Origin: JACQFZ01 sp036381895
Lineage (GTDB): Bacteria; Pseudomonadota; Gammaproteobacteria; Acidiferrobacterales; Sulfurifustaceae
Direction: 5' to 3'
DNA: 64,000 bases
NCBI GenBank assembly: GCA_036381895.1
Contig: DASVBY010000028.1
Span: forward strand, 1-64,000
Below, in pieces: positions 7,512 through 16,324 of this stretch (its first letter is position 1; each line of letters starts with the position of its first letter). The notes under the pieces are model-generated. The model was not told where the DNA came from. It made no database searches and saw nothing but the letters and a program-made list of their open reading frames with translations. A program made the position numbers and the translations under genes.

Positions 7512-8881
7512 CGCGTCGCGACCCGCCCGGCCGCTCCGTCCGCGTCGCCGAGCGCCGCGGCGCGCGCGAGGTCGCCGGCGTCTTCGAGCTCGTCGATTCG
7601 CCGGCACTGCGCGATCAGCGCGTCGACGCGGGCAGGGGAGAGCACGCGGACGGCCTGGTCCCGAAACTTCTCCTCGAGCTGCGCGTCGGTCAGAGGACGC
7701 TTCAGGTTGCCGAGCGACTCCTCGACGAAGAGCTCGAGGACGCGACCGTCGTCGAGCTCGACCTCGATGTGCACCTGATCCTCGCCGATCGCGGGATCGC
7801 CCGTCGCGGCCGTGATCGTGCGGAGCCGCGCGAGCACGGGGTCGTGCAGCGCTTCGTCCGTGAACTCCGCGAGCCCGCCCTTGCCGCGCGCGAGGCCGAT
7901 CGCGGCCGCATGGTAGATCGAGTACTTCGTCTGCAGCGCGCGCTTCAGATCCCTCTGATTGCAGAGATCGAGCACGAGCGGCGCGACCCGGAGGCGGATC
8001 GCGCGGATCCTCGCCGGATCGGGCCTGTCGCGCTCGCGGATCCGGCTGCAGCCGTCGATCGTCGGATGCACGACGAGGCCGCACGCGTACGGCTTGTACG
8101 CGTTCTCGCGGAGGCTCCAGTCGACGCCGAGCCTCGCGGTGATCTTGTCGAGGTCGTAGCGGGCGGCCGTGACCGCCGCGAACCCGCGCGGGCCTTCGAG
8201 GCCGCGCTCGCCGGCCGTGAAATCCGCCTCCGCGAGGAGCGCCGCGGTATAGCCGTTCTGCGCGGCGCGACCCGGCTGGAACGATTTCGCCATCGAGCCG
8301 AACATCTCGCGGATGCCGGCCGCCTGCGTCGCCGCGAGGCCGAAGGCCCAGACCATCCGGTCGACCGTGAGGCCGCGCAGCCTGCCGATCGCGGCCGCCG
8401 CGCCGAACACGCCCGCGGTCGACGTGATGTGCCAGCCCGCTTCGTAGTGCGCCGGATAAACCGCATCGCCGATCCGTGACTCGGCCTCGAAGCCCAGGAT
8501 GAACGCATGCACGAAGTCCTCGCCGCGGACGGGCTCCGCGCTCGCGTACGCGAGGAGCGCCGACGCGACGGGCACGCTCGGGTGGATGTAGTTCTTCGGC
8601 GTCGTGTCGTCGTATTCGTGGACGTGCGAGCCGATGCCGTTCAGGAGCGCGGCGTGGAGCGGATCGAAGCGCTCGCGACGCCCGATCACGGTCGCGGTCG
8701 GCCGGCCGGAGTACGGTGCGAGCACGCGGATCGCGATGTCGAGCGCGGGCTCCGTGCTGCCGCCGATCGCGCAGCCGAGATAGTTCAGCAGCGCGCGCTT
8801 CGCCTCGGCGCGCACATCCTCCGGGATCGCCGCGTAGTCGCTCTCGACGACGTATCGGGCAAGGCTTCGGGTCGCCGACAT
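7508..8881 (-). CDS. MmgE/PrpD family protein
   Basis: A 457-residue enzyme of the MmgE/PrpD fold, which includes 2-methylcitrate dehydratase, cis-aconitate decarboxylase and iminodisuccinate epimerase. Typical segments are LLNYLGCAIGG near the N-terminus, HEYDDTTPKNYIHPSVPVAS, AGWHITSTAGVFGAAAAIG and AFGLAATQAAGIREMFGSMA, then KPYACGLVVHPTID. The start at 8881 is preceded by GAGGGAGGAG. An in-frame ATG at 8896 is possible but would place this purine-rich stretch inside the gene. It is the first gene of the ABC transporter operon, so it probably acts on the imported compound. No prpB or prpC is nearby, which argues against the methylcitrate cycle. Confidence 0.88.
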   Translation of the reverse strand: MSATRSLARYVVESDYAAIPEDVRAEAKRALLNYLGCAIGGSTEPALDIAIRVLAPYSGRPTATVIGRRERFDPLHAALLNGIGSHVHEYDDTTPKNYIHPSVPVASALLAYASAEPVRGEDFVHAFILGFEAESRIGDAVYPAHYEAGWHITSTAGVFGAAAAIGRLRGLTVDRMVWAFGLAATQAAGIREMFGSMAKSFQPGRAAQNGYTAALLAEADFTAGERGLEGPRGFAAVTAARYDLDKITARLGVDWSLRENAYKPYACGLVVHPTIDGCSRIRERDRPDPARIRAIRLRVAPLVLDLCNQRDLKRALQTKYSIYHAAAIGLARGKGGLAEFTDEALHDPVLARLRTITAATGDPAIGEDQVHIEVELDDGRVLELFVEESLGNLKRPLTDAQLEEKFRDQAVRVLSPARVDALIAQCRRIDELEDAGDLARAAALGDADGAAGRVATR

Positions 8882-8938
8882 GCTCCTCCCTCGCATCGAC
8901 GTGCCGGCCCGATCATAGCGGCAAACCGCGCGCGGGTT

Positions 8939-9868
8939 CTACGCGCGCGCGGGTGCTCTCGCCGCGCCCGCCGCGAGGATGCGGTAAGGCGCGAGCTCCG
9001 GACGGCGGCAGTTCGCGAGCGGGACGAGCACCGTCGTCACGAACGCATGCTGGCCGCGCAGCACCGAATGGCTGATCCCGTCCGTGAACACCATCCACGC
9101 GGACATCGGCGGGAACCGGATTTCCTTGAAGCCGGTTGGATCGTCGCGGAAGCTTGGATTCTCCTTCATATAGTTGTGAATCCGGCGCATCGCGCGATCG
9201 TATGGGCTCGAATCGACGACTTTGACGAGCGGATACACCTTGCTCATCGCGCCGACGAAGCCGCTGTAGAGCGCGTCGAGGGCGCCGCTTTCGAGACGCA
9301 GCGCATCCTTGCCGTCGCGAGCAGCATCCCAGAGCGCGTCGTACCGCGCCATCAGGTCGGCGAAGCTGCCCTTCGTGCCCCAGACGCGGTCGCGCTCCGG
9401 GTGCACATTGACGAAGAAGCGCAGGATTCGGGCGCCCTTCGTCGCGCCGTACGCCCCGGCGTCGATGTGCACGAGCTCATTGCTCGAGCGGGGCGGGAGC
9501 TTGCGGCCTTCCTCCTCGATCGGGCGAAAGCTCGTCGTGCCGACGGTCCAGCCGTCGACGTAGTCCGGGACGACGCGGCGCAGCCAGGCTTCGACCCGCT
9601 GGCCGTGCGTGCGCAGGATCGTCTCGACGCGTCGGCGGATCTCGGGATCCGCGTCGAAGCGCGGCACCGAGTCCGATTCCGGGTGGTAGCTCAGGTTCTT
9701 CGCCTTCAGCCCCGGCGGGAGGCCGTCGCGCAAGAGCGTGAGATCCTCGTCGCTCGGCAGCTCGACCGGGCAGCGCTCGAAATACACGACCTCGGAGCGC
9801 TCGAGCGCGTCCTGGATCTCCGCCGGTGAGGCGTGGCCGTAGTCTTTCAAAAGATAGGTGTCGGTCAT
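8939..9868 (-). CDS. kdoO: Kdo hydroxylase family protein (Fe/2-oxoglutarate oxygenase)
   Basis: A 309-residue protein of the Kdo 3-hydroxylase family (KdoO), non-haem iron, 2-oxoglutarate dioxygenases that hydroxylate Kdo of the LPS inner core. The iron ligands can be placed: His134-x-Asp136 in SSNELVHIDAG and a distal His at about 267 in DGISHSVLRGQH, with Arg271 for 2-oxoglutarate. RILRFFVNVHPERDRVWGT is a family signature. It lies 50 bp after a family-9 glycosyltransferase on the same strand, which fits LPS core modification. No strong ribosome-binding site is seen. The family is well supported; the exact substrate position is inferred. Confidence 0.82.
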   Translation of the reverse strand: MTDTYLLKDYGHASPAEIQDALERSEVVYFERCPVELPSDEDLTLLRDGLPPGLKAKNLSYHPESDSVPRFDADPEIRRRVETILRTHGQRVEAWLRRVVPDYVDGWTVGTTSFRPIEEEGRKLPPRSSNELVHIDAGAYGATKGARILRFFVNVHPERDRVWGTKGSFADLMARYDALWDAARDGKDALRLESGALDALYSGFVGAMSKVYPLVKVVDSSPYDRAMRRIHNYMKENPSFRDDPTGFKEIRFPPMSAWMVFTDGISHSVLRGQHAFVTTVLVPLANCRRPELAPYRILAAGAARAPARA

Positions 9869-9917
9869 GGCGTCGATGCTCGAAGCTCGAGCTCCTGTTC
9901 CGTTGCCTGGCCGAGAA

Positions 9918-11015
9918 TCATACGCTCCGCACGAGCGGCGTGATGCCGCGCTCGGCGAAGGCCGCGTCGAGCTTCTCGACGACGTCCTCGGGCGTGATCA
10001 GGCTCATCGCGTTCGGATCGCGCACCCGCCGGCCCCAGCGCAGCGATTCGACGGGCCGGCCGAATTCCCGCTCGACGGCCTCCGGGTATTTGTCGACGAC
10101 GAGATGCTGGCTGAAGTACGGGCCGGTGCGATGCCGGTTCGAGGTCGCGTAAAGCCCGACGACGGGCGTCCGTACCGCGGTCGCCATGTGCGCCGGCCCC
10201 GAGTCGGGGCAGAGCACGACGCTCGCGCGCTCGAGCACGGCGAGCAGCTGCTTCAGAGACGTCTGACCGATCAGGTTCCGTGGGGACGCGTTAGACAGGC
10301 TCACGATGCCGCGACCGTACGTGTGCTCGAGCGACGTGTTGCCGCCGGTCAGCACGACCTGCGCGCCATAGCGCTGATGCGCATAGTCGGCGATCCGAGC
10401 ATAGCACTCGACGTTCCAGTTCCGATAGTTGCGGAAACGCTGCCCGGTGCACGGACTGATCACGAGCGACGGGCGCGACGCGTCGAGCACCTGCGCCGCG
10501 AATTCGCGATCGGCGTCCGACAGCGGGATGTCCCAGCGCGGCTCGCCGCGCTCGATGCCGAGCGCCTCCGCGAACTGGAAGAGCCCGTCCATGACGTGCG
10601 CACGCGGCCGCGCCGGGATCCGGTGAGTGCAGAAGAGCCATTGGAAGTCGCGTGCACGGGCGCGATCGAAGCCGAGACGAATGTCCGCGTCGACCATGCG
10701 GCTTGCGGCATTCGCGCGCATCGACGCGTGCATGTGCAGCAGGACCGGGAAACGCCGGCCGGCGAGACGGCGCCGCAGGTCGAGATAGCCCCGCAGGCCG
10801 TCGGACTTGTCGAGGACCGCGAACTCGACGCCTTCGAGCCCCGCCATCAACCCATGCTCGACCTTGCCGATGATCCAGACGATGCGCGTCTCGGGCCACG
10901 CGCGCTGAATCGCGCGCACGACCGGGACGGTGTGGCACGTATCGCCGATCGCGGACAGGCGAACGATGCAGAGGTCGGCAGGGGGGCTGCCGACGAGCGG
11001 AGGGGCAGCATTCAT
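9918..11015 (-). CDS. Glycosyltransferase family 9 (heptosyltransferase-like)
   Basis: A 365-residue GT-B glycosyltransferase of family 9, which adds heptose to the LPS inner core. The N-terminal domain opens with LCIVRLSAIGDTCHTVPVVR, the acceptor-binding motif. The C-terminal domain carries VLCPDSGPAHMATAVRTPVV and GLYATSNRHRTGPY, typical of WaaC/WaaF-type enzymes, with ADP-heptose-site features around VLTGGNTSLE. The neighbouring Kdo hydroxylase supports a role in the core oligosaccharide. I cannot distinguish heptosyltransferase I, II or another acceptor, so no symbol is given. Confidence 0.85.
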   Translation of the reverse strand: MNAAPPLVGSPPADLCIVRLSAIGDTCHTVPVVRAIQRAWPETRIVWIIGKVEHGLMAGLEGVEFAVLDKSDGLRGYLDLRRRLAGRRFPVLLHMHASMRANAASRMVDADIRLGFDRARARDFQWLFCTHRIPARPRAHVMDGLFQFAEALGIERGEPRWDIPLSDADREFAAQVLDASRPSLVISPCTGQRFRNYRNWNVECYARIADYAHQRYGAQVVLTGGNTSLEHTYGRGIVSLSNASPRNLIGQTSLKQLLAVLERASVVLCPDSGPAHMATAVRTPVVGLYATSNRHRTGPYFSQHLVVDKYPEAVEREFGRPVESLRWGRRVRDPNAMSLITPEDVVEKLDAAFAERGITPLVRSV

Positions 11016-11109
11016 CGTCGGGCCGCGGACCTTTCCTGGTCTCGAGCTCGCAGCGAGCGGGATGCGGAGAAGCGACGGAAGGCGGGCGCGGAGCCCGCCG
11101 TCCGCTCGG

Positions 11110-11505
11110 TCAATCGAACGTCTCGCCCTGGAAGCCCCAGCCGAAGCCGTCCGACGGCCGCAGCAGGCTGCGCATGCGGATCCGGTGATCGAGCGGGTTG
11201 CGTCCGGGGTTGCCGGTGATGATGACGTGGTCGCCCGGCTTCAGCGAATCGCGGGTCACGCCTTGCCCCGCGAGCTGACCGGCACCGCCCCATTCGACGC
11301 CCCAGCGCACCATCTCGCCGTTCTCGTCGGGCGCCATGACGTGCACGAAGGCGTGCGGATTGCGGAACGAGAACTGGACGAGCTCGCCTTCGATCTTGAT
11401 CTCTTTGTTCTCGTCGTACGTCGCGGTGAACGAGTGATGTGCACTCGCTCCGAACGCAGCCATGACGAGCACCGCACCTGCCGGAATGACGAGTCTCAGT
11501 CTCAT
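11110..11505 (-). CDS. DUF6152 family exported protein
   Basis: A 131-residue secreted protein. A signal peptide (MRLRLVIPAGAVLVMAAFGA, then Ser-Ala) is followed by HHSFTATYD, then IEGELVQFSFRNPHAFVHV, WGVEWGG and PGDHVIITGNPGRNP. This pattern is the DUF6152 family, usually met as small periplasmic proteins of unknown function. The start at 11505 has TTGGAGGCAAGG directly upstream. It lies 94 bp upstream of the glycosyltransferase on the same strand. No function can be inferred from the neighbours. Confidence 0.8.
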   Translation of the reverse strand: MRLRLVIPAGAVLVMAAFGASAHHSFTATYDENKEIKIEGELVQFSFRNPHAFVHVMAPDENGEMVRWGVEWGGAGQLAGQGVTRDSLKPGDHVIITGNPGRNPLDHRIRMRSLLRPSDGFGWGFQGETFD

Positions 11506-11604
11506 CCTTGCCTCCAATCGAGTCGTGAGCGCCGCGCGGCGTTCGGACGCGCCGCCCATGTTAGCGAGCGGAATTTCGCCCAGCAACCGACCTGGTCCGC
11601 GGAG

Positions 11605-11800
11605 GAATTTTGGGGTCAGAGCCCTTTTCCGCCGCAGCTCGGCCACTTCACCCACGGATAGGGCGGGAGAGCGAAAGTCTGGGTCAGAGCCCATCTCAGT
11701 CGAGAGGCTCGGCCGGGATATTTCGCGTCCGGGCGGAAAAGGGCTCTGGCCCGAATTCTCGCCAGCGGAAAAGGGCTCTGACCCCGAATTTTTCGGGCAC
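11605..11800. repeat. REP-like cluster B (four units, both orientations)
   Basis: The 354-bp gap between the DUF6152 start and the APC permease holds four copies of the GGGGTCAGAGCCC element. Two are forward (11608-11630, 11670-11690) and two reversed (about 11735-11755, 11765-11795). Each is followed by runs such as TTTTCCGCC or GAATTTTTC. The opposed pairs can form hairpins. I see no gene in the rest of the gap. Confidence 0.85.
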
Positions 11801-11859
11801 GTCGCGTAGAATGGCCCGCGTCGCGGCCGGGCGCTCCGGCCGGAGAAGGCCCCGCCGCC

Positions 11860-13254
11860 ATGAAGTCGAACGGTTCGCCGCATGCTGCAGGCCCCGCGCT
11901 CGCTCGCCACATCGGGCTCGCGAGTCTCGTCGCCTACGGAGTCGGCGACATGGTCGGGGCCGGCATCTACGGCACGATCGGCGTTGCCGCCGCGAGCATG
12001 GGCAACGCGGTGTGGCTCGCGTTCGTCGGCTCGATGGTCGCCGCGCTGCTGACCGGGCTGTCGTACGCATCGCTCGCGTCGAGGCTGCCGAGAGCAGGGG
12101 GCGCCGCGTATATCGTGCACCGCGCCTACCGGTTGCCGCTCCTCGCGTACATCGTCGGGTTGACGGTCGTCGCGTCGGGATTGACGTCGATGGCGACGAG
12201 CAGCACGGTGTTCGCGACGACGTTGTCGTCGTATCTCGAGCAGGTGCCGTGGCTCGCGTGGACGGAGCCGTGGATGGTCGTGCTCGGTTTCGTCGGCGTC
12301 GTCTCGCTGATCAACTTCATCGGCATCCGCGAGTCGATCTGGGCGAACTGGGTCTGCACGCTCGTCGAGGTGGGCGGCCTCGTGTTCGTGATTGCGGTCG
12401 GTCTGCGATGGTGGGGCAGCATCGACTATCTCGAGACGCCGGGCTCGGCCGGCAGCGGCGGCGCCGGCCTCGACCTGTCGCTCCTCGCGTCGGGCGCGGT
12501 ACTGACGTTCTTCGCGTTCGTCGGTTTCGAGGACATGCTGAACGTCGCGGAGGAGGTCAAACGGCCGGAGCGGACCATGCCGCTCGGCATCGTGACCGCG
12601 ATCGGCGTGACGACGGTCCTGTACCTCGCGGTCGCCGTGACCTCCGTCTCCGTCGTCGATTATCGTGATCTCGGCAATGCATCCCTCGGAGCGCCGCTGC
12701 AGCAGATCACGGATCGAGCGGCGCCGTGGCTGCCGGGCTGGGTATTCGGCTTCATCACGCTGTTCGCGGTCGCGAACACGGTCCTGATCAACTACATCAT
12801 GGGCTCGCGGCTGCTGTACGGCATGGCGAGGCAGAAGCTCGTGCCGGCCGCGCTCGGCAAGGTGCATCCGCGGACGCGCACGCCGCACGTCGCGATCCTG
12901 ACGCTGCTTGCGCTGATCGTCGCGCTCGCGCTGATCGGCAACATCTCGCAGCTCGCTGCGGCGACGAGCCTGCTGCTGCTCTTCATCTTCGCCGTCGTGA
13001 ACTCGGCGCTGCTCGTCCTGCAGCGGCGGTCTCACGAGCCGGCGGGCCGCTTCGAGGTGCCGGCGATCGTGCCGGCGCTCGGCGTCCTCGTGTGCGCCGG
13101 CCTGATCGCGGCGCGGGTGCACCGGGTCCTGACGGAGCCGACCGAGAGCGCGCTCGCGCTCGTGATCGCCGGCGCACTGATCGTCGTGATCGGGATGCTC
13201 TACCTGCTGGTCCGCCCGGCGGACGTCGCGGTCTCGGGGCAGCCGCCGGACTGA
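11860..13254 (+). CDS. APC-superfamily amino acid permease
   Basis: A 464-residue inner-membrane transporter of the amino acid/polyamine/organocation superfamily with about twelve spans. The first helix has the family motif GVGDMVGAGIYGTIG (residues about 28-42). The second region shows SYASLASRLPRAGGAAYIVH, and helix 6 lies around FFAFVGFEDMLNVAEEVKRP, the consensus loop of this superfamily. KVHPRTRTPHVAIL follows helix 8. The substrate is not determinable; neutral or cationic amino acids are usual. The gene is isolated, and its two flanks carry arrays of the same REP-like element, so it may have been moved or duplicated as a unit. Confidence 0.9.
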   Translation: MKSNGSPHAAGPALARHIGLASLVAYGVGDMVGAGIYGTIGVAAASMGNAVWLAFVGSMVAALLTGLSYASLASRLPRAGGAAYIVHRAYRLPLLAYIVGLTVVASGLTSMATSSTVFATTLSSYLEQVPWLAWTEPWMVVLGFVGVVSLINFIGIRESIWANWVCTLVEVGGLVFVIAVGLRWWGSIDYLETPGSAGSGGAGLDLSLLASGAVLTFFAFVGFEDMLNVAEEVKRPERTMPLGIVTAIGVTTVLYLAVAVTSVSVVDYRDLGNASLGAPLQQITDRAAPWLPGWVFGFITLFAVANTVLINYIMGSRLLYGMARQKLVPAALGKVHPRTRTPHVAILTLLALIVALALIGNISQLAAATSLLLLFIFAVVNSALLVLQRRSHEPAGRFEVPAIVPALGVLVCAGLIAARVHRVLTEPTESALALVIAGALIVVIGMLYLLVRPADVAVSGQPPD

Positions 13255-13747
13255 CGACGGGGAAAAAATCGGGGTCAGCGAAAAAATCGGGGTCAGAGCC
13301 CTTTTTTCAAAAGTTGGGGTCAGGAAAAAATCGGGGTCAGAGCCCTTTTTTTTTTCAAAGTTGGGGTCAGAAGCCTTTTACTTCGTGTAGCGGCCGAGCG
13401 TGAAAAATTGGGTCAGAGCCCTTTTACTCAGTCTAGGCGAGAATGAGTCCGCTCGAGACCCGACGCTCGGTCGCCTACACCTAGTAAACTCTGACCCCAA
13501 CTTTTCTGACCCCAATTTTTCCAGTCTAGGCGAGATTGAGTCCCTTCGAGCCCCGACGCTCGGTCGCCTACACCGAGTAAACTGAGTAAAAGGGCTCTGA
13601 CCCCGTTTTTAGGCGAGATTGAGTCACCTCGAGACCCGACGCTCGGTTGCCTAGAATGAGTAAAAGGGCGCAAAAAGGGCTCTGACCCCATCAGTCCGGT
13701 CGCCTAGACTGAGAGTAAAAGGGCTCTGACCCCAATTTTAGGTGTCT
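13255..13747. repeat. Composite REP-like array C with three copies of a second 57-bp palindromic unit
   Basis: This 493-bp gap without genes is built almost wholly of repeats. About six forward units of GGGGTCAG(AGCCC) lie at 13273-13420 and about five reverse units (CTCTGACCCC) at 13489-13735. Between them are three copies of a second unit at 13431-13487, 13524-13580 and 13611-13660, plus a partial one at 13693-13713. Each copy runs from TAGGCGAGA through CCCGACGCTCGG to TCGCCTA, so its ends are complementary and can pair. Poly-A/T runs flank many units. It lies between two convergent genes. Confidence 0.9.
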
Positions 13748-14449
13748 TCAGTCGAACACCTGTAGGCGGTAGCCGACGCCCGGCTCGGTCAGCACGTAGC
13801 GCGGCTGGTTCGACGACGGCTCGAGCTTCTGGCGGATCTGCCGGATGTAGACCCGCAGATACTGGACGTCTGCGCCGGTCTCGCTGCCCCACGCGACGCG
13901 CAACAGGTGGCGGTGCGTGAGCACCTTCCCCGCGTGGATTACGAGCTCGCGAAGGATGTCGAACTCCTTGCGCGACAGCTTCACGTCCCGGCCGTTGACG
14001 CTGACGAGGCGGCGGGTGAGATCGACGACGAGGCCGCCGCTCGAGAAGACCGGCGGGCTGCCCTCGGACGCGAAGCGGTGCCGCAACGCGGTCCTGAGCC
14101 TCGCCATCAGCTCCTCGACGCCGAACGGCTTCGTCACGTAATCGTCGGCGCCGAGATCGAGCGCGGTCACCTTGCCGTCCTCGTCGCTGCGGCTCGACAG
14201 CACGACGATCGGGACCTTCGAGAACTGCCGGATGCGGCGGATCACGTCCATGCCGTCCATGTCGGGCAGCCCGAGGTCGAGGATCACGATCTCGGGATTG
14301 ACCTGCCGTGCGAGCGAAAGCCCTTCGGCCGCAGTCTCCGCTTCCCGCACGTCGTAGTGTTGCACGCGCAACGTGTTGCGCAGGAAGCGCTGAATGGCCG
14401 GATCGTCCTCGATCACGAGGACGCGGACGTCGCCGGCCGGCGCGATCAT
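13748..14449 (-). CDS. kdpE: KdpE-like OmpR-family response regulator
   Basis: A 233-residue regulator. The receiver domain (residues about 8-120) has the acidic pair EDD, phospho-acceptor Asp in ILDLGLPDMDGMD, the switch SSRS and Lys in YVTKPFG. The C-terminal winged helix runs from LSRKEFDILRELVIH to RYVLTEPGVGYRLQ. DVQYLRVYIRQIRQKLE is strongly KdpE-like. The ATG overlaps the stop of the sensor kinase gene upstream (ATGA), so the pair is coupled. KdpE normally activates kdpFABC under potassium limitation, but no Kdp ATPase genes are in the window, so the target is uncertain. Confidence 0.85.
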   Translation of the reverse strand: MIAPAGDVRVLVIEDDPAIQRFLRNTLRVQHYDVREAETAAEGLSLARQVNPEIVILDLGLPDMDGMDVIRRIRQFSKVPIVVLSSRSDEDGKVTALDLGADDYVTKPFGVEELMARLRTALRHRFASEGSPPVFSSGGLVVDLTRRLVSVNGRDVKLSRKEFDILRELVIHAGKVLTHRHLLRVAWGSETGADVQYLRVYIRQIRQKLEPSSNQPRYVLTEPGVGYRLQVFD

Positions 14450-16068
14450 TCGCCTTCCTCCTGTCGTGCGATGCGGCCTTCGTTGGCCGGGGCGCGCGGC
14501 AGCCGAACGGTGATCACGGCGCCGGTCCGATCCTTCCTGTTCGCGGCCTCGATGGTGCCGCCCATCGCCTCGACGAAGCCTTTGCAGATCGTGAGACCGA
14601 GGCCGACGCCCGCGCGCCGATGGTCCGCGGCGCCTGCCCGGAAGAAGCGCTCGAAGAGGTGCTTCAGGTCTTCCTCGCGGATGCCGAGGCCCTCGTCGAG
14701 CACGTCGATGCGCAGACGATCGGGCTCGGCCGCCGCGGCGAGCGTGATCGTCGAGCCCTGCGGCGAGTACTTCGCGGCGTTGTCGATCACGTTCACGAGC
14801 ACGTGCTCCGCGAGCACGAAATCGAGCCGCACCATCGGCAGGTCGTCCGGCAGCTCGGTCCGCACGACGTGGCCGGCCGTCTGCTTCTCGGTGCGCTGCA
14901 ACGCGGCGCCGATCAGGTCCGACAAGTCGACGTCCTCGAGGTGTGGGCGAACCGCACCCGCGTCGAGCCGCGTCATCTGCAGGAAGTTCTCGACGAACTG
15001 ACCGAGGCGCAGCGTCTCGTCCTCGGCGAACGCAAGCATCTCGTCGCGCGTCGCCTCGTCGTACAGGCTCCAATACTGTCGCAGGCTGCTGACGTTGCCC
15101 AGGATCGACGCGAGCGGCGTCTTCAGGTCGTGCGAGACGGAGGTCAGTAGCGCGCTACGCAGCTTCTCCGTCTCGGCGAGCATCGCGGTCGCATGCATCT
15201 CGTCCGCGAGCCTCGCGCGATCCAGGCTGACGGCGAGCTGGTCGCAGAGCGCGTCGAGAAGCCGGCCCTCGTCGGCGTCGAGCTCGCCGTCCGGCTCCAC
15301 TCGGGGGGCGTTGAGGCCGAGCACGCCGACGAGCCCGCGGTCCGTCTCGAGCGGCCGGTAGTATCGGATCGCCGCGGGGAAGAGGTCGGTTCCATGGCCG
15401 GCCGGTCGACGCTGGGCCGCGCACGCGTGCGCGGCGAGACGATCGCCCGGCTCGAGCTGCGCATCCGCGCCTCCGAGCAGCATCCGCAGCGCCCCGTCGG
15501 TCGGGATGAGCAGCACGAGATCGGTATGCAGGATGCGGCCGATCTGCGCGACCGCTTCCGCGGCGATCTCGTCGATCGACGAGAGCGCCGCGAGTCTCGA
15601 GCTGAACGCGTGGAGCTGGCCGATGATGCGGTTCTGGCGACTCTCCGCCTCGGCCCGCTGCTCGATCTTCGCGGCGAGATTGCTCGTGTATGCGGCGACG
15701 ACGACGAAGATCAGGAGCGCCCAGATACTGCCGGGATCGGCGACCGCGAACGAGTAGACGGGATGCGAGAAGTAGCTCGTTGCGGCGACGCACAGGAGCG
15801 ACGTGAAAGCGGCCGCGACGAAGCCGTAGCGAACGGCGACGACGAGCACCGGCGGCAGGAAGACGAGGAGAATATTCGGGACGTGCAGGTAATGCTCGAT
15901 GACGAGCCCGAGCACGGCGAAAACCGCGACCAGCAGCGTGCAGAGGAGGATGATCCGCGCCGCATCCAGCACGCGGGAAACCCTGCGCCGTCGGAGCGAA
16001 TCGGATATCCGCCCGATCGGCGCGGCGCTCCTCAGCAAGGACGAATGTCGGCCGATCAACTCGCTCAT
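14446..16068 (-). CDS. KdpD-like sensor histidine kinase lacking the N-terminal KdpD/Usp domains
   Basis: A 540-residue membrane kinase. It begins directly with the DUF4118 four-helix membrane region (residues about 35-130), then a GAF-like domain (150-290). HisKA follows, with phospho-acceptor His313 in SVSHDLKTPLA, and HATPase_c has N box NVIDNAAKYSP, DEGLGI and GVGLGLTICKG. E. coli KdpD is about 890 residues and carries a cytoplasmic KdpD domain with a Walker motif and a Usp domain ahead of DUF4118; both are absent. Short forms of this kind are known. It may answer to something other than potassium. It is co-transcribed with the regulator. Confidence 0.85.
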   Translation of the reverse strand: MSELIGRHSSLLRSAAPIGRISDSLRRRRVSRVLDAARIILLCTLLVAVFAVLGLVIEHYLHVPNILLVFLPPVLVVAVRYGFVAAAFTSLLCVAATSYFSHPVYSFAVADPGSIWALLIFVVVAAYTSNLAAKIEQRAEAESRQNRIIGQLHAFSSRLAALSSIDEIAAEAVAQIGRILHTDLVLLIPTDGALRMLLGGADAQLEPGDRLAAHACAAQRRPAGHGTDLFPAAIRYYRPLETDRGLVGVLGLNAPRVEPDGELDADEGRLLDALCDQLAVSLDRARLADEMHATAMLAETEKLRSALLTSVSHDLKTPLASILGNVSSLRQYWSLYDEATRDEMLAFAEDETLRLGQFVENFLQMTRLDAGAVRPHLEDVDLSDLIGAALQRTEKQTAGHVVRTELPDDLPMVRLDFVLAEHVLVNVIDNAAKYSPQGSTITLAAAAEPDRLRIDVLDEGLGIREEDLKHLFERFFRAGAADHRRAGVGLGLTICKGFVEAMGGTIEAANRKDRTGAVITVRLPRAPANEGRIARQEEGE

Positions 16069-16324
16069 CGGAGGCGTGACGATGCAGTCAGATTATCGCA
16101 AAAAGTAAGGTGCGAGTGTGGGCAGAGGAAATCGATGGAGAGTTGATGCCTCGCCCGTAAAAAAGTCATAAACGAAAGCTCGCTGCCCGTCGGTGCCCGG
16201 TGTTATGAAAATCCTATGCAGTACCGATGCGGGCAGAATGGATTTCGAATACCGGGCGCGCGCAATCTGTGCCCGCACCCCGGCCAAGATCGTCGCCGTC
16301 GAGAGCGACCCGAGATCCATAGAA

